In this document: positions 1 to 7,406 of the stretch, piece by piece
Numbering within the stretch: position 1 is the stretch's first letter
Layout of the letters: each line of letters begins with the position of its first letter
Source: an uncultured Clostridia bacterium
GTDB taxonomy: Bacteria > Bacillota > Clostridia > Oscillospirales > Oscillospiraceae
Length of the DNA: 33,886 bases
Direction of reading: 5' to 3'
Assembly (NCBI GenBank): GCA_937915065.1
Contig: CALDMR010000203.1
Location: 1 to 33,886 of the forward strand
Program-made: the position numbers and the translations under genes
The notes under the pieces: generated by a model
Databases searched by the model: none
The model's input: only the letters and a program-made list of their open reading frames with translations
Told to the model about the DNA's origin: nothing

Positions 1-90
1 TTTGCCGACCCCCGCTGCGTATCCGAAGAATATTTTGAGTCTTCCGGGGGTGGAAGTATGAGGAACATGCTGCGTTTCTGAAAGTTCCAT
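1..90 (-). CDS. kdpD: KdpD-type sensor kinase, N-terminal fragment (runs off left edge)
   Basis: Only the first 30 codons lie in the window, read leftward from an ATG at 88-90. A GGAGGG ribosome site sits 7 bases upstream (97-103). The fragment contains GRLKIFFGYAAGVGK, which matches the start of the KdpD N-terminal domain and its Walker A-like loop (G-x4-G-K-T, with the final T outside the window). KdpD is the membrane histidine kinase of the KdpDE system that controls the high-affinity K+ ATPase and, in Firmicutes, can respond to c-di-AMP. Stand-alone KdpD N-domain proteins without the kinase half also exist, and the fragment cannot tell them apart. It is divergent from the sugar operon at 487. 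Confidence 0.7.
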   Translation of the reverse strand, partial: MELSETQHVPHTSTPGRLKIFFGYAAGVGK

Positions 91-392
91 AAGCAATCCC
101 TCCTAAATGATCTATCCCAACCATATAATTATTTGCTTTGATTTTATCATAAAAGATACTATGAACGTATAAGAAAGACGGCGTTGGTATTAAAATTGAA
201 TAAGTGCATGCATCTCTGCGCAAAACGCGTCTATCTTTCTTTGCTCAGACATAGGTGCAGAAGCACTGACATTTTTTGTATCAGCATAGGAACGCCCGCG
301 TGGCACCACGGATCTCTGGCGCTTGACCGCACAAGCAGCCCCAGATACGGTTGGAACAACCGGAACATGTCTGCAAAAGGCCGCTCTTTTGA
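91..392. other. Divergent intergenic region with no supported gene
   Basis: This spacer separates the leftward kdpD-like gene from the rightward sugar operon. An open frame at 184-396 has no ribosome site and no recognisable product, so I do not call it. The AT-rich part at about 110-180 probably carries the leftward promoter, but I see no convincing -35/-10 pair for it. Confidence 0.5.
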
Positions 393-421
393 TTGACAGC
401 AAAAGGCGAACCCGATACAAT
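393..421 (+). promoter_or_regulatory. Sigma-A promoter of the sugar operon
   Basis: TTGACA at 393-398 and TACAAT at 416-421 are separated by exactly 17 bases. The predicted start of transcription near 428 leaves a leader of about 60 bases before the ATG at 487, with an AAGGAG ribosome site at 471-476. Confidence 0.8.
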
Positions 422-486
422 GAAAAAAGACGCATTGGTTTTAATGATCGCCGGATGATTGTTTTATAGTAAGGAGTTATTAACGT

Positions 487-2451
487 ATGAAAGAACCTGT
501 ATTGGTCATTATGTCTGCGGGCATGGGGTCCCGCTTTGGGGGGCTGAAACAGATCACCCCTGTTGACAAAAAAGGGCATATTATGATCGATTATTCCCTG
601 TATGACGCCTGGAAGGCGGGCTTCCGCAAGGTGGTATTTATCATCAAGCACGAGATCGAGGCGGACTTTAAGGAAGCGGTCGGCCATCGCATGGAGCGGT
701 ATTTTGATGTGAGATACGTGTTTCAAGAGCTGGATAAACTGCCGGAAGGCTTCTCTGTGCCGGAAGGCCGGACAAAGCCCTGGGGCACGGCCCATGCCAT
801 TGCCTGCGCCAAGGACGCCATCGACGGCCCCTTTGCGGTGCTGAATGCGGATGACTATTATGGCGCCAACGCCATGACGACCATCTTCAACTTCCTGAAA
901 GAAGAGCATCAGCCCAATGAGCATGCCATGGTGGGCTATCTGGTGCGCAATACGGTCACTGATAACGGGTCTGTTTCCCGCGGCGTATGCACAGTGAAGG
1001 ACGGCTTTTTGCAGGAAGTGACGGAGCGCACCCATATTGAAAAGCGGGGCGAAGATGCGGCCTATACCGAGGATGGGGAGCAGTATGTGGATTTGCCCGG
1101 CGATACGATCGTTTCCATGAACCTGTGGGGCTTTCAGCATGAGCTGCTGGAAGAATTCGTGAAGGGGTTCCCCGCGTTTTTGGAGGAAAACCTGCCGAAA
1201 AATCCCCTCAAGTGCGAATATTTTCTGCCCTCTGTGGCCAATGGCCAGCTGCAGCAGGGGCTGTGTACCATCCGGGTGCTGCCCACCAAGGATGTGTGGC
1301 ACGGCGTGACCTATTCCGAGGATCTGCAGTCGGTGGTGGATGCCATTGAAGAACTGAAGGCCCGGAAGGTTTATCCCGGGGAGCTGTGGATGGAGCCTGC
1401 CGCAGCCTATCATTTCCCGCTGGAGGGGGCGCCCTTTTCCATCGAGCGCTATGGCTGCGGCCATATCAACACCACCTATCTGGTGGTGACCACCACCGGC
1501 CGCCGTTATATCCTGCAGCGCATCAGCGATATTTTTGATCCGGAGCTTTTGATGGGCAATATCGAGGCGGTGACCGCCTTTGCCGCGGCCCATGCCGGCG
1601 GCTCGATCCACACCATGGGCCTGGTGCGCGACCTGGAGGGCAAAAGCTATTACCGCGACGCCACCGGCAGCTACCGGGTTTACGACTTTGTGGAGGGGGG
1701 CATTTGCCTGGAGGCCCCGGAAACGCCCCGGGATTTCTATGAAAGCGGAGTGGCCTTTGGCGCGTTCCAGCGGCTGATGTCCCAGTTCCCGGCGGAGACC
1801 CTGCGCGAACCCCTGCCCAATTTCCACAACACCGTGGATCGCTACCGCATTTTCCATGAGACATTAGAGAAGGATCCCAAGGGCCGGGCAGAGGACGCCG
1901 GGGAGGAGATTGCCTTCGCGCTGGCCCGGGAGGACGAGGCTGGCACCTTGCAGCGCCTGCGGGAAAGCGGTGCGCTGCCCCTGCGGGTGACCCATAACGA
2001 CACCAAGCTGAACAATGTGATCCTGGATGAAAAGACCCGCAAGGCCCTGTGCGTGATCGACCTGGATACGGTCATGCCCGGCCTGAGCGCCTATGATTTC
2101 GGCGACGCCATCCGCTTTGGCGCATCCACCGCCGCCGTGGATGAAACGGATCTCGACAAGGTGACGGTTGATCTGGAGCTGTTTCGGGGTTATACCCGGG
2201 GCTTCCTGGAGAGCTGCCCGGAGCTGACGGAGCAGGAGATCGAGATGCTCCCCGTGGGAGCCAAGACCATGGCCCTGGAATGCGGCCTTCGGTTTCTGAC
2301 GGACTATCTGGATGGCGATCATTACTTTGCTGCGCACCGTGACGCCCATAATCTGATCCGCTGCCGCACCCAGTTCAGGCTGGTTGCCGAAATGGAGAAA
2401 CACTGGGAAGAAATGGTGCAGATCGTGAAAGAGGAGGCTGTTGCAAGATGA
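487..2451 (+). CDS. Fusion of sugar-1-phosphate nucleotidyltransferase and N-acetylhexosamine-1-kinase-like phosphotransferase
   Basis: Two enzymes appear joined in one 654-residue chain. Residues 1 to about 305 are a sugar-phosphate nucleotidyltransferase: a glycine-rich nucleotide loop (SAGMGSRFGGLKQ, residues 10-22) and a metal/nucleotide-binding NADDYY (120-125). From about residue 315 to the end is an APH-fold sugar kinase resembling NahK/LnpB, with GHINTTYLV near the start, the catalytic loop HNDTKLNN (503-510, D505) and the metal-binding IDLDT (524-528). NahK phosphorylates GlcNAc/GalNAc at C1, and the first domain would then activate the sugar-1-phosphate with a nucleotide. The gene overlaps galE by 4 bases and nagB follows, which fits amino-sugar/galactose salvage without a GalT-type transferase. 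Substrates are inferred. No stop or frameshift separates the halves, so this is one genuine polypeptide. Confidence 0.82.
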   Translation: MKEPVLVIMSAGMGSRFGGLKQITPVDKKGHIMIDYSLYDAWKAGFRKVVFIIKHEIEADFKEAVGHRMERYFDVRYVFQELDKLPEGFSVPEGRTKPWGTAHAIACAKDAIDGPFAVLNADDYYGANAMTTIFNFLKEEHQPNEHAMVGYLVRNTVTDNGSVSRGVCTVKDGFLQEVTERTHIEKRGEDAAYTEDGEQYVDLPGDTIVSMNLWGFQHELLEEFVKGFPAFLEENLPKNPLKCEYFLPSVANGQLQQGLCTIRVLPTKDVWHGVTYSEDLQSVVDAIEELKARKVYPGELWMEPAAAYHFPLEGAPFSIERYGCGHINTTYLVVTTTGRRYILQRISDIFDPELLMGNIEAVTAFAAAHAGGSIHTMGLVRDLEGKSYYRDATGSYRVYDFVEGGICLEAPETPRDFYESGVAFGAFQRLMSQFPAETLREPLPNFHNTVDRYRIFHETLEKDPKGRAEDAGEEIAFALAREDEAGTLQRLRESGALPLRVTHNDTKLNNVILDEKTRKALCVIDLDTVMPGLSAYDFGDAIRFGASTAAVDETDLDKVTVDLELFRGYTRGFLESCPELTEQEIEMLPVGAKTMALECGLRFLTDYLDGDHYFAAHRDAHNLIRCRTQFRLVAEMEKHWEEMVQIVKEEAVAR

Positions 2452-3467
2452 CAATTTTGGTAACGGGCGGTATGGGCTATATCGGCAGCCATACCTGCGT
2501 GGAATTGCTGAACCGGGGAGAGGACGTGGTCATCGTCGATAACCTGGTTAACTCCAATCCTGAGGCGCTGAACCGGGTGGAGGCCATTACGGGAAAGCGC
2601 CCGGCGTTTTATGAGCTGGATGTGCGGGATGAAGAAAAGCTTTCCGCCGTGTTTGAAGCCCACAAGATCGACGCAGTGATCCACTTTGCCGGGCTGAAGG
2701 CCGTGGGCGAAAGCGTGGCCAAACCCATGCTGTATTATGATAACAATTTGAATTCCACCATTACACTGTGCCGCGTGATGGAGCGGTTCGGCGTCAAGCG
2801 CATGATTTTCTCCTCTTCGGCCACCGTGTATTCCGGTGACAACGAGATGCCCCTGACCGAGAACTCCAAAACCGGGAACTGCACCAACCCTTATGGCTGG
2901 ACCAAGTATGTGGGCGAGCAGATCCTGCGGGATCTGACCAAGGCAGACAGCGCCTGGAGCGTGGTGCTGCTGCGCTACTTCAACCCCGTGGGCGCCCATG
3001 AAAGCGGCACCATCGGCGAAGATCCCAAGGACATTCCCAACAATTTGATGCCCTATATTTCCCAGGTGGCCGTGGGCCGGCTGGATCACCTGTCCGTTTT
3101 CGGTGACGATTATCCCACGCCCGACGGCACCGGTGTGCGGGATTATATCCATGTGGTGGATCTGGCCCGGGGCCATGTGGCGGCCATCGATTATCTGATG
3201 AGCCACACCGGCACAGAAGTGTTCAACCTGGGTACCGGTACCGGTTACAGCGTGCTGGATATGGTGCACGCCTTTGAGAAGGCCAACGGTATTTCCGTTC
3301 CCTATGAAATCACGCCCCGCCGCCCCGGGGATCTGCCCACCTGCTATGCAGATCCTCAAAAGAGCGCGGAAGTGCTGGGGTGGAAGGCGGAGCGCACCCT
3401 GGAGGATATGTGCCGCGACAGCTTCCACTGGCAGAGCAAAAACCCCAAGGGGTATACGGGGGCATGA
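2448..3467 (+). CDS. galE: UDP-glucose 4-epimerase
   Basis: This 339-residue extended short-chain dehydrogenase is nearly colinear with E. coli GalE. It has the NAD-binding TGGMGYIGS loop (residues 6-14), the SSSATVY segment that carries the catalytic Ser, and the Y149-x3-K153 pair in YGWTK at the same numbers as E. coli. It interconverts UDP-Glc/UDP-Gal, and in some homologues UDP-GlcNAc/UDP-GalNAc. Its ATG overlaps the stop of the upstream fusion gene (ATGA), implying translational coupling. It corresponds to the LnpD role of the bifidobacterial lacto-N-biose/galacto-N-biose pathway, with the fusion protein in the LnpB role. Whether it accepts N-acetylated sugars is not visible here. Confidence 0.95.
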   Translation: MTILVTGGMGYIGSHTCVELLNRGEDVVIVDNLVNSNPEALNRVEAITGKRPAFYELDVRDEEKLSAVFEAHKIDAVIHFAGLKAVGESVAKPMLYYDNNLNSTITLCRVMERFGVKRMIFSSSATVYSGDNEMPLTENSKTGNCTNPYGWTKYVGEQILRDLTKADSAWSVVLLRYFNPVGAHESGTIGEDPKDIPNNLMPYISQVAVGRLDHLSVFGDDYPTPDGTGVRDYIHVVDLARGHVAAIDYLMSHTGTEVFNLGTGTGYSVLDMVHAFEKANGISVPYEITPRRPGDLPTCYADPQKSAEVLGWKAERTLEDMCRDSFHWQSKNPKGYTGA

Positions 3468-3557
3468 GAAGCCCGGAAGCGCAAAGCGAAAGCCTGCGCA
3501 GATGAAAAACGGATGCACGGATGCATCGTGAATCAAGAAGGAAAAAGGAGCGTTCTT

Positions 3558-4283
3558 ATGAGAATTATTGCCGCAAAAGATTATGACCATATGAGCCGCC
3601 AGGCGGCAAATCTGATTTCGGCCCAGGTCATTCTGAAGCCGGACAGCGTGCTGGGCCTGGCCACCGGTTCCAGCCCCATCGGCACCTATCAGCAGCTGAT
3701 CGAGGGGTACAAGAAGGGAGATGTGGATTTCAGTCGGGTCAAAAGCGTGAATCTGGATGAATATGTGGGCCTGGATCTGAGCAGCGATCAGAGCTATGTG
3801 TATTTCATGCGCCACAATTTGTTCGATCATATCAACATTGATCTGGACAACACCAATGTGCCCTGCGGCGTGAACCCGAACGCCGAGGAGGAGTGCGCCC
3901 GGTACGATGCTCTGATCCAGAGCTATGGCGGCATTGACCTGCAGTTGCTGGGCCTGGGCCCCAACGGCCACATCGGATTCAACGAACCCGATGACGATTT
4001 CCCCAAGGGCACCCATAAGGTGGCCCTGACCGACGCCACCATCCAGGCCAATAAGCGCTTCTTTGAGAAGGAAGAGGATGTGCCCCGCTATGCCTATACC
4101 ATGGGCATCCGGGACATCATGCAGGCCCGGCGGGTGGTCATGGTGGTCAGCGGCGCGGGCAAGGCGGAGATCGTAAAGCAGGCGTTCTGCGGCCCGATCA
4201 CGCCCCATGTGCCGGCGTCCATCCTCCAGCTGCACCAGGACTTCACCCTGGTGGCCGACGAGGCGGCGCTGTCTGCCATGTAA
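3558..4283 (+). CDS. nagB: Glucosamine-6-phosphate deaminase
   Basis: This 241-residue protein converts glucosamine-6-phosphate to fructose-6-phosphate and ammonia. Visible family signatures are LATGSSP (residues 34-40), NLDEYVGL with catalytic D67, and GLGPNGHIGFNEP with H138 and E143; the N at 136 replaces the Asp of the E. coli enzyme, as in other Gram-positive NagB proteins. The length fits the short Bacillus type. The ATG at 3558 is chosen because AAAGGAG lies 7 bases upstream at 3544-3550. The 90-base gap after galE has no terminator, so it is probably the last gene of the operon, which ends at the hairpin beginning at 4309. A GATGCATC palindrome flanked by CAC/GTG lies at about 3516-3530 and might be an operator. 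Confidence 0.95.
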   Translation: MRIIAAKDYDHMSRQAANLISAQVILKPDSVLGLATGSSPIGTYQQLIEGYKKGDVDFSRVKSVNLDEYVGLDLSSDQSYVYFMRHNLFDHINIDLDNTNVPCGVNPNAEEECARYDALIQSYGGIDLQLLGLGPNGHIGFNEPDDDFPKGTHKVALTDATIQANKRFFEKEEDVPRYAYTMGIRDIMQARRVVMVVSGAGKAEIVKQAFCGPITPHVPASILQLHQDFTLVADEAALSAM

Positions 4284-4308
4284 CCCGGCGCAAAGGAAAA
4301 AGAACAAG

Positions 4309-4346
4309 CCCCGAATCTGCAAAGCAGATTCGGGGCATATTTTTTT
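4309..4346 (+). terminator. Intrinsic terminator after nagB
   Basis: CCCCGAATCTGC (4309-4320) and GCAGATTCGGGG (4324-4335) form a perfect 12-bp stem with an AAA loop, followed by a run of seven T. In the opposite direction the stem is followed by a looser T-rich stretch, so it may also help end the lipoprotein transcript. Confidence 0.93.
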
Positions 4347-4381
4347 ACGCTGTGCCGCCGGGTGGTATGCGCGCTGGGCGC

Positions 4382-5053
4382 TCAGGCCGGCAGCTGCACA
4401 TTTTCCGCTGCGATCAGCGAGGCCACCAGATCTTCGTAGTAGGTTTCAAAGGGGACGGCAGAGTCCGTATATGCGGCCTGGCAGGATTCGCGGAACAGGG
4501 CGGAAGTTTGCAGCACCCGCAGATCCTCCCGATACAGGGCCCAATAGCCCTCTTCATCGGTGCCGAATCCCTCCAGAAAGGCGGCGAGATCGGCGGGATT
4601 CATGGAATCGGGATCCCGGATATCGGAAATCAGCGCGTCCAGCGCGGTCTCTTCGGCTTCAAATCCCTGGGTCAGGGCGTGGGCATAGATGGCGTATTTC
4701 CGGATCAGGGCATCCTGGGCCTTTTGATAGGCTGCGTCGCCCTGGCTGTCGTTGAACAGGGCGTATTCACTGGCCAGGGCTTCGATTTCCTGGCGGGAGA
4801 TGGTGAAGCTGGCGGCCCGGACAGCCACCGGCGCATCGGCGGGGATCTCCAGGCGCAGCCGTTCCAACCGGCCGTATTCCTGCCATTCCTGGCGGTGGTT
4901 CTGGCCATCGGCGGGAATAGGGCTGTTCTCCGGGCCGGTTTCGGCGGCGGAGGAGGAAATGGAAACAGATTCCGCGGGAGCGGGGCCGCCGCAGGCGGTA
5001 AGGCTCACAGCCAGCAGGGCCAGTGCGCAAAGCAGAAGAAAACGGTGTTTCAT
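4382..5053 (-). CDS. Putative lipoprotein of unknown function (weak SurA-like resemblance)
   Basis: This 223-residue protein starts with a lipoprotein signal: charged MKHR, a hydrophobic stretch, then the lipobox LTAC with C21 as the lipidated residue. A Ser/Ala/Glu/Pro-rich linker runs to about residue 60 and should tether the rest outside the membrane. The remainder is acidic and helical; the segment around ISRQEIEALASEYALFND recalls the N-terminal helix of SurA/PrsA-like chaperones, but no parvulin PPIase domain follows. The start is supported by AAAGGGGG about 9 bases upstream. Its role is unknown. It appears monocistronic. Confidence 0.8.
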   Translation of the reverse strand: MKHRFLLLCALALLAVSLTACGGPAPAESVSISSSAAETGPENSPIPADGQNHRQEWQEYGRLERLRLEIPADAPVAVRAASFTISRQEIEALASEYALFNDSQGDAAYQKAQDALIRKYAIYAHALTQGFEAEETALDALISDIRDPDSMNPADLAAFLEGFGTDEEGYWALYREDLRVLQTSALFRESCQAAYTDSAVPFETYYEDLVASLIAAENVQLPA

Positions 5054-5138
5054 AAACAGGACCCCCTTTCTCTATCAACATAGCATATTGCTGCCGCCTT
5101 GTCAAAAGCGAATCCGGTCGAGAACTGGAAAAATGACA

Positions 5139-5168
5139 TGTGGATAACTATGTGGACAATGTCGAAAA
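5139..5168 (-). promoter_or_regulatory. Cluster of DnaA-box-like sequences beside an A-rich tract
   Basis: On the minus strand 5139-5147 reads TTATCCACA, a perfect DnaA box, and 5151-5159 reads TTGTCCACA, one mismatch away. A third degenerate copy (two mismatches) is at 5160-5168. A very A-rich stretch follows to about 5265. The arrangement recalls a small origin-like or DnaA-regulated element, but neither dnaA nor dnaN is in the window. Confidence 0.5.
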
Positions 5169-5274
5169 CTTATGAAAACGGAAAAAAATAAAAAAAAGAA
5201 GGGGATCAAAAACGAAAAATGTTAAAAAAACGGAAAGTAAAACTGGAAAAATAAGGTGGAAGATTGAGGGCCCG

Positions 5275-5317
5275 GGAAAAAGCGGCGGGCCGGAGACTCT
5301 CCTCCGGCCCGCCGCTT
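5275..5317 (-). terminator. Intrinsic terminator after aroD
   Basis: A perfect 16-bp GC-rich stem (arms 5280-5295 and 5302-5317) with a 6-base loop lies just past the aroD stop. Read on the minus strand it is followed by a short T run. Confidence 0.9.
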
Positions 5318-5326
5318 GGCAGGCTG

Positions 5327-6091
5327 TTACAGGGGCGCTGCTGACAGCAGTGACAGCAGTTGATCCAGTTTTTCCACCGGAAGCTGCCCCGGGGCAGAGC
5401 TGCGGAGGGCGGAACCGAAGGTCATGGCGGAGCCGAAGGTCTCGCCGCACACCCGGGTGATCATGCCGAGGCGGCCCATGCTCATGGTGATCAGGGGCTG
5501 GGTGGCGTGGCAGGTGTACATTTCTTCCGTGGCCTGCAGCAGGGTGAGCACATCGCTGCGGCTGCGGGGCATCACGGCCAGCTTCAGAAGATCGCCGCCC
5601 AGCTCCTGCATCCGGCACAGGCGGCTGACCAGTTCTGCTTTTGGCGGCGTTTTTTCAAAGTCGTGGCTGGAGAGGATCACAGCCATGTTGGCGCTGTGGG
5701 CGGCGGCCACCAGGCGCTGCACCGATTCGTGGCCGGAGAACAATTCCACATCCAGCAGATCGGCCTGGCCGGAGGCAGCCACAAATTCATTCAGCGCGAT
5801 ATAGTGCTCCGTGGGCAGATGGCGCTGTCCGCCCTCCCGGTCTGTGCGGAAGGTGGCCAGCAGGGGCAGGTCGCCCAGGGCGGCGCGCAGGGCGGCCAGG
5901 CATTGCTGCACAGCGGCGCCCTCTTCCACCCGGTCAAACCAATCCATGCGCCATTCTGCCACATCTACGGGCAGGGCGCGCAGGGCCCGGGCCTGGGCCA
6001 GGATGGCGTCTTGGGTGGCGCCGGTGATGGATACTGCGATTTTCGGTCGGCCGGCGCCGATTTCGACGCCGCGCACAGAAACTGTATTCAT
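5327..6091 (-). CDS. aroD: Type I 3-dehydroquinate dehydratase
   Basis: This 254-residue class I dehydroquinase dehydrates 3-dehydroquinate to 3-dehydroshikimate, step three of the shikimate pathway, through a Schiff base. With the ATG at 6091 the catalytic residues fall on the enterobacterial numbers: E86 (TDREGG), H143 (SSHDF) and K170 (DLLKLAV). EWRMD at 46-50 is also conserved. An AAAGGAG ribosome site 9 bases upstream favours this start over one 8 codons earlier. The gene stands alone between a DUF1275 gene and its terminator, away from other aro genes except the aroK-like gene at 24526. Confidence 0.95.
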   Translation of the reverse strand: MNTVSVRGVEIGAGRPKIAVSITGATQDAILAQARALRALPVDVAEWRMDWFDRVEEGAAVQQCLAALRAALGDLPLLATFRTDREGGQRHLPTEHYIALNEFVAASGQADLLDVELFSGHESVQRLVAAAHSANMAVILSSHDFEKTPPKAELVSRLCRMQELGGDLLKLAVMPRSRSDVLTLLQATEEMYTCHATQPLITMSMGRLGMITRVCGETFGSAMTFGSALRSSAPGQLPVEKLDQLLSLLSAAPL

Positions 6092-6167
6092 GGTGAAATA
6101 CTCCTTTGCTTTCATACCTTATAGTTATAGCGTCTTTTCCGCTGCCAGGCAATGGAAAGGCGGGCGC

Positions 6168-6848
6168 TCAGGCCGGCCCAGTGGTTTCGGGATGCAGAAA
6201 CATCATGAGGAAGGCCAGCAGCAGGGGGATGCAGCAGAACAGTACGGATTTTTCGGCAAAGACCTGGGTCGTCAGGCCGCCGATCACCGCGCCCAGCATG
6301 AATACCAGGACAACGGTCAGATAATTGCGGCAGCGCGTTCCGGCGGCGCGGTCGTGCAGGGCGGTATAGGCATACAGGTTATCGGCGGCGCTGCGCAGGT
6401 TTCCGGTGCACATGGTGGTGGCGTAGGCGCTGCCGTGCACCTTGCGGAAGCTCTGCACCTGGATGGAGCAGGCGAAGGAAACCAGGGTGGTGACCACCAC
6501 ATCGAAGCGGCCATAGGGAACGAAAGCCACCACTGCCAGGCAGGCCGCTTCAAACAATACGGTGATTTGCCGCCAGTGGAGCTTGGGATGGGGCGCCGCC
6601 AGGCGGCGGATCTTGTTGGTCAGCAGAACGCCGAGAAAAAAGGCCAGGATGGGCGGGAAATAGGTGAAGGCCCGGGAAAGGTCGCCCTGAGCCAGATACA
6701 GGGCCAGCAGCACCATATTGCCGGTTTCGCAGTTGGCGAAAACGCCGCCGCGGCTGAGAAATGTATAGGCCTCCAGGAAGCCGCCCACAATGGCCAGCAG
6801 CAGCCCCAGGCGCAATGATTCCGATACTTGTCCGTGAAAAAATCTCAT
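6168..6848 (-). CDS. DUF1275 (YoaK-family) integral membrane protein
   Basis: This 226-residue hydrophobic protein has about six predicted membrane segments. The family signature is visible near the N-terminus: GGFLEAYTFLSRGGVFANCETGNMV, residues 22-46, described by position only because it is long; its core is FANCETGN. A second family motif occurs around SFRKVHGSAYATTMCTGNLR. DUF1275/YoaK proteins are widespread in bacteria and have no established function. The gene is upstream of aroD in the same orientation with a 76-base gap, so the two might be co-transcribed. The ribosome site (GGGAG, 10 bases away) is modest. Confidence 0.88.
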   Translation of the reverse strand: MRFFHGQVSESLRLGLLLAIVGGFLEAYTFLSRGGVFANCETGNMVLLALYLAQGDLSRAFTYFPPILAFFLGVLLTNKIRRLAAPHPKLHWRQITVLFEAACLAVVAFVPYGRFDVVVTTLVSFACSIQVQSFRKVHGSAYATTMCTGNLRSAADNLYAYTALHDRAAGTRCRNYLTVVLVFMLGAVIGGLTTQVFAEKSVLFCCIPLLLAFLMMFLHPETTGPA

Positions 6849-6931
6849 CTCTTACCTGCTCCCGTTATGAATTCCGTCCTTTAGCATACACCCGCCGGCG
6901 CGGGATTGCAACACCGGCGGAAACAGGGCTG

Positions 6932-6947
6932 TTAGTTTGCACAAACC
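6932..6947. promoter_or_regulatory. DtxR-like box 1 upstream of feoA
   Basis: TTAGTTTGCACAAACC contains the inverted pair GTTTG/CAAAC. It resembles boxes 2-4 around the feo genes and the DtxR/IdeR consensus. It lies about 70 bases upstream of the feoA -35 element. Confidence 0.4.
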
Positions 6948-6985
6948 GCTGCGTGAAACCGAAGGGGTCTCTGCACCACTTTGCC

Positions 6986-7004
6986 AAAGTTTGCCTAAAC
7001 TAAC
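6986..7004. promoter_or_regulatory. DtxR-like box 2 upstream of feoA
   Basis: On the minus strand this reads GTTAGTTTAGGCAAACTTT. It has a perfect AGTTT-N4-AAACT inverted repeat and matches the DtxR/IdeR consensus TTAGGTTAGGCTAACCTAA at most positions. It ends 10 bases before the -35 of the feo promoter. Confidence 0.55.
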
Positions 7005-7013
7005 GAAAAGGGG

Positions 7014-7042
7014 TTGACGGAGGTGTTAGTTGGTGCTAATCT
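7014..7042 (+). promoter_or_regulatory. feo promoter with overlapping DtxR-like box 3
   Basis: TTGACG (7014-7019) and TAATCT (7037-7042) are 17 bases apart. The inverted repeat TTAG-N6-CTAA at 7026-7039 overlaps the spacer and the -10, so a bound repressor would block RNA polymerase. This fits iron-dependent repression of ferrous iron uptake. Confidence 0.65.
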
Positions 7043-7087
7043 CTTTTGTGTCAAGAAAATAACAATTTTTTGAAGGAGGGAATGCAG

Positions 7088-7300
7088 ATGAATCTGACGC
7101 AGGTACAGGAAGGAAAAGAATATGTGGTGCGCAGCATTGCCACCGATGATGCGGAGCTGGATGCGTTTTTGTTTTCCCTGGGCTGTTACAGCGGTGCGCC
7201 GATCACGGTGGTATCGCGGCGGAAAAACAGCTGTGTCGTATCCATTCAGGACGGCAGATATAATATGGACGATCAACTGGCAGAGGCCATCGTGGTTTGA
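7088..7300 (+). CDS. feoA: FeoA, ferrous iron transport accessory protein
   Basis: This 70-residue SH3-like FeoA protein acts at the cytoplasmic face with FeoB during Fe2+ uptake. The length, the position immediately before feoB and the pattern GCYSGAPITVVSRRKNSCVVSIQDGRYNMDD-A (central residues about 33-63) fit the family; GAPI is the usual turn followed by beta strands. The ATG at 7088 is chosen because GGAGG (7075-7079) is 8 bases away; the ATG at 7082 would be only 2 bases from it. Transcription should come from the promoter at 7014. Confidence 0.9.
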   Translation: MNLTQVQEGKEYVVRSIATDDAELDAFLFSLGCYSGAPITVVSRRKNSCVVSIQDGRYNMDDQLAEAIVV

Positions 7301-7308
7301 AAAAACCA

Positions 7309-7333
7309 CGACGGCGGCCTGCCGTTGTTTTTT
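7309..7333 (+). terminator. Weak terminator or attenuator between feoA and feoB
   Basis: CGACGGC/GCCGTTG form a 7-bp stem with one G-U pair and a 5-base loop, then six T. A second 8-bp hairpin (7291-7298 with 7303-7310) spans the feoA stop and shares bases 7309-7310 with it, so the two exclude each other at that edge. Either could reduce feoB relative to feoA. Confidence 0.5.
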
Positions 7334-7339
7334 GTCGGG

Positions 7340-7356
7340 TAGTTTGCTTTGACTAA
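7340..7356. promoter_or_regulatory. DtxR-like box 4 before feoB
   Basis: TAGTTTGCTTTGACTAA carries TAGT/ACTA arms and on the minus strand begins TTAGTCAAAGCAAACT, close to box 2. It overlaps a TTGACT hexamer (7349-7354), but no good -10 follows, so a separate feoB promoter is uncertain. Confidence 0.4.
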
Positions 7357-7406
7357 CATCTGCACACCGGTTTTGCAGGAATTGAAACAGAAGAGGAGTA
7401 CAGTTT

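Noticed and set aside
184..396. 70-codon plus-strand frame near the left edge
   Set aside because: No ribosome site or recognisable product, and it ends inside the -35 of the sugar operon promoter.
2322..4322. 666-codon minus-strand frame opposite galE and nagB
   Set aside because: Spans two real genes and a terminator on the other strand; no domain recognised.
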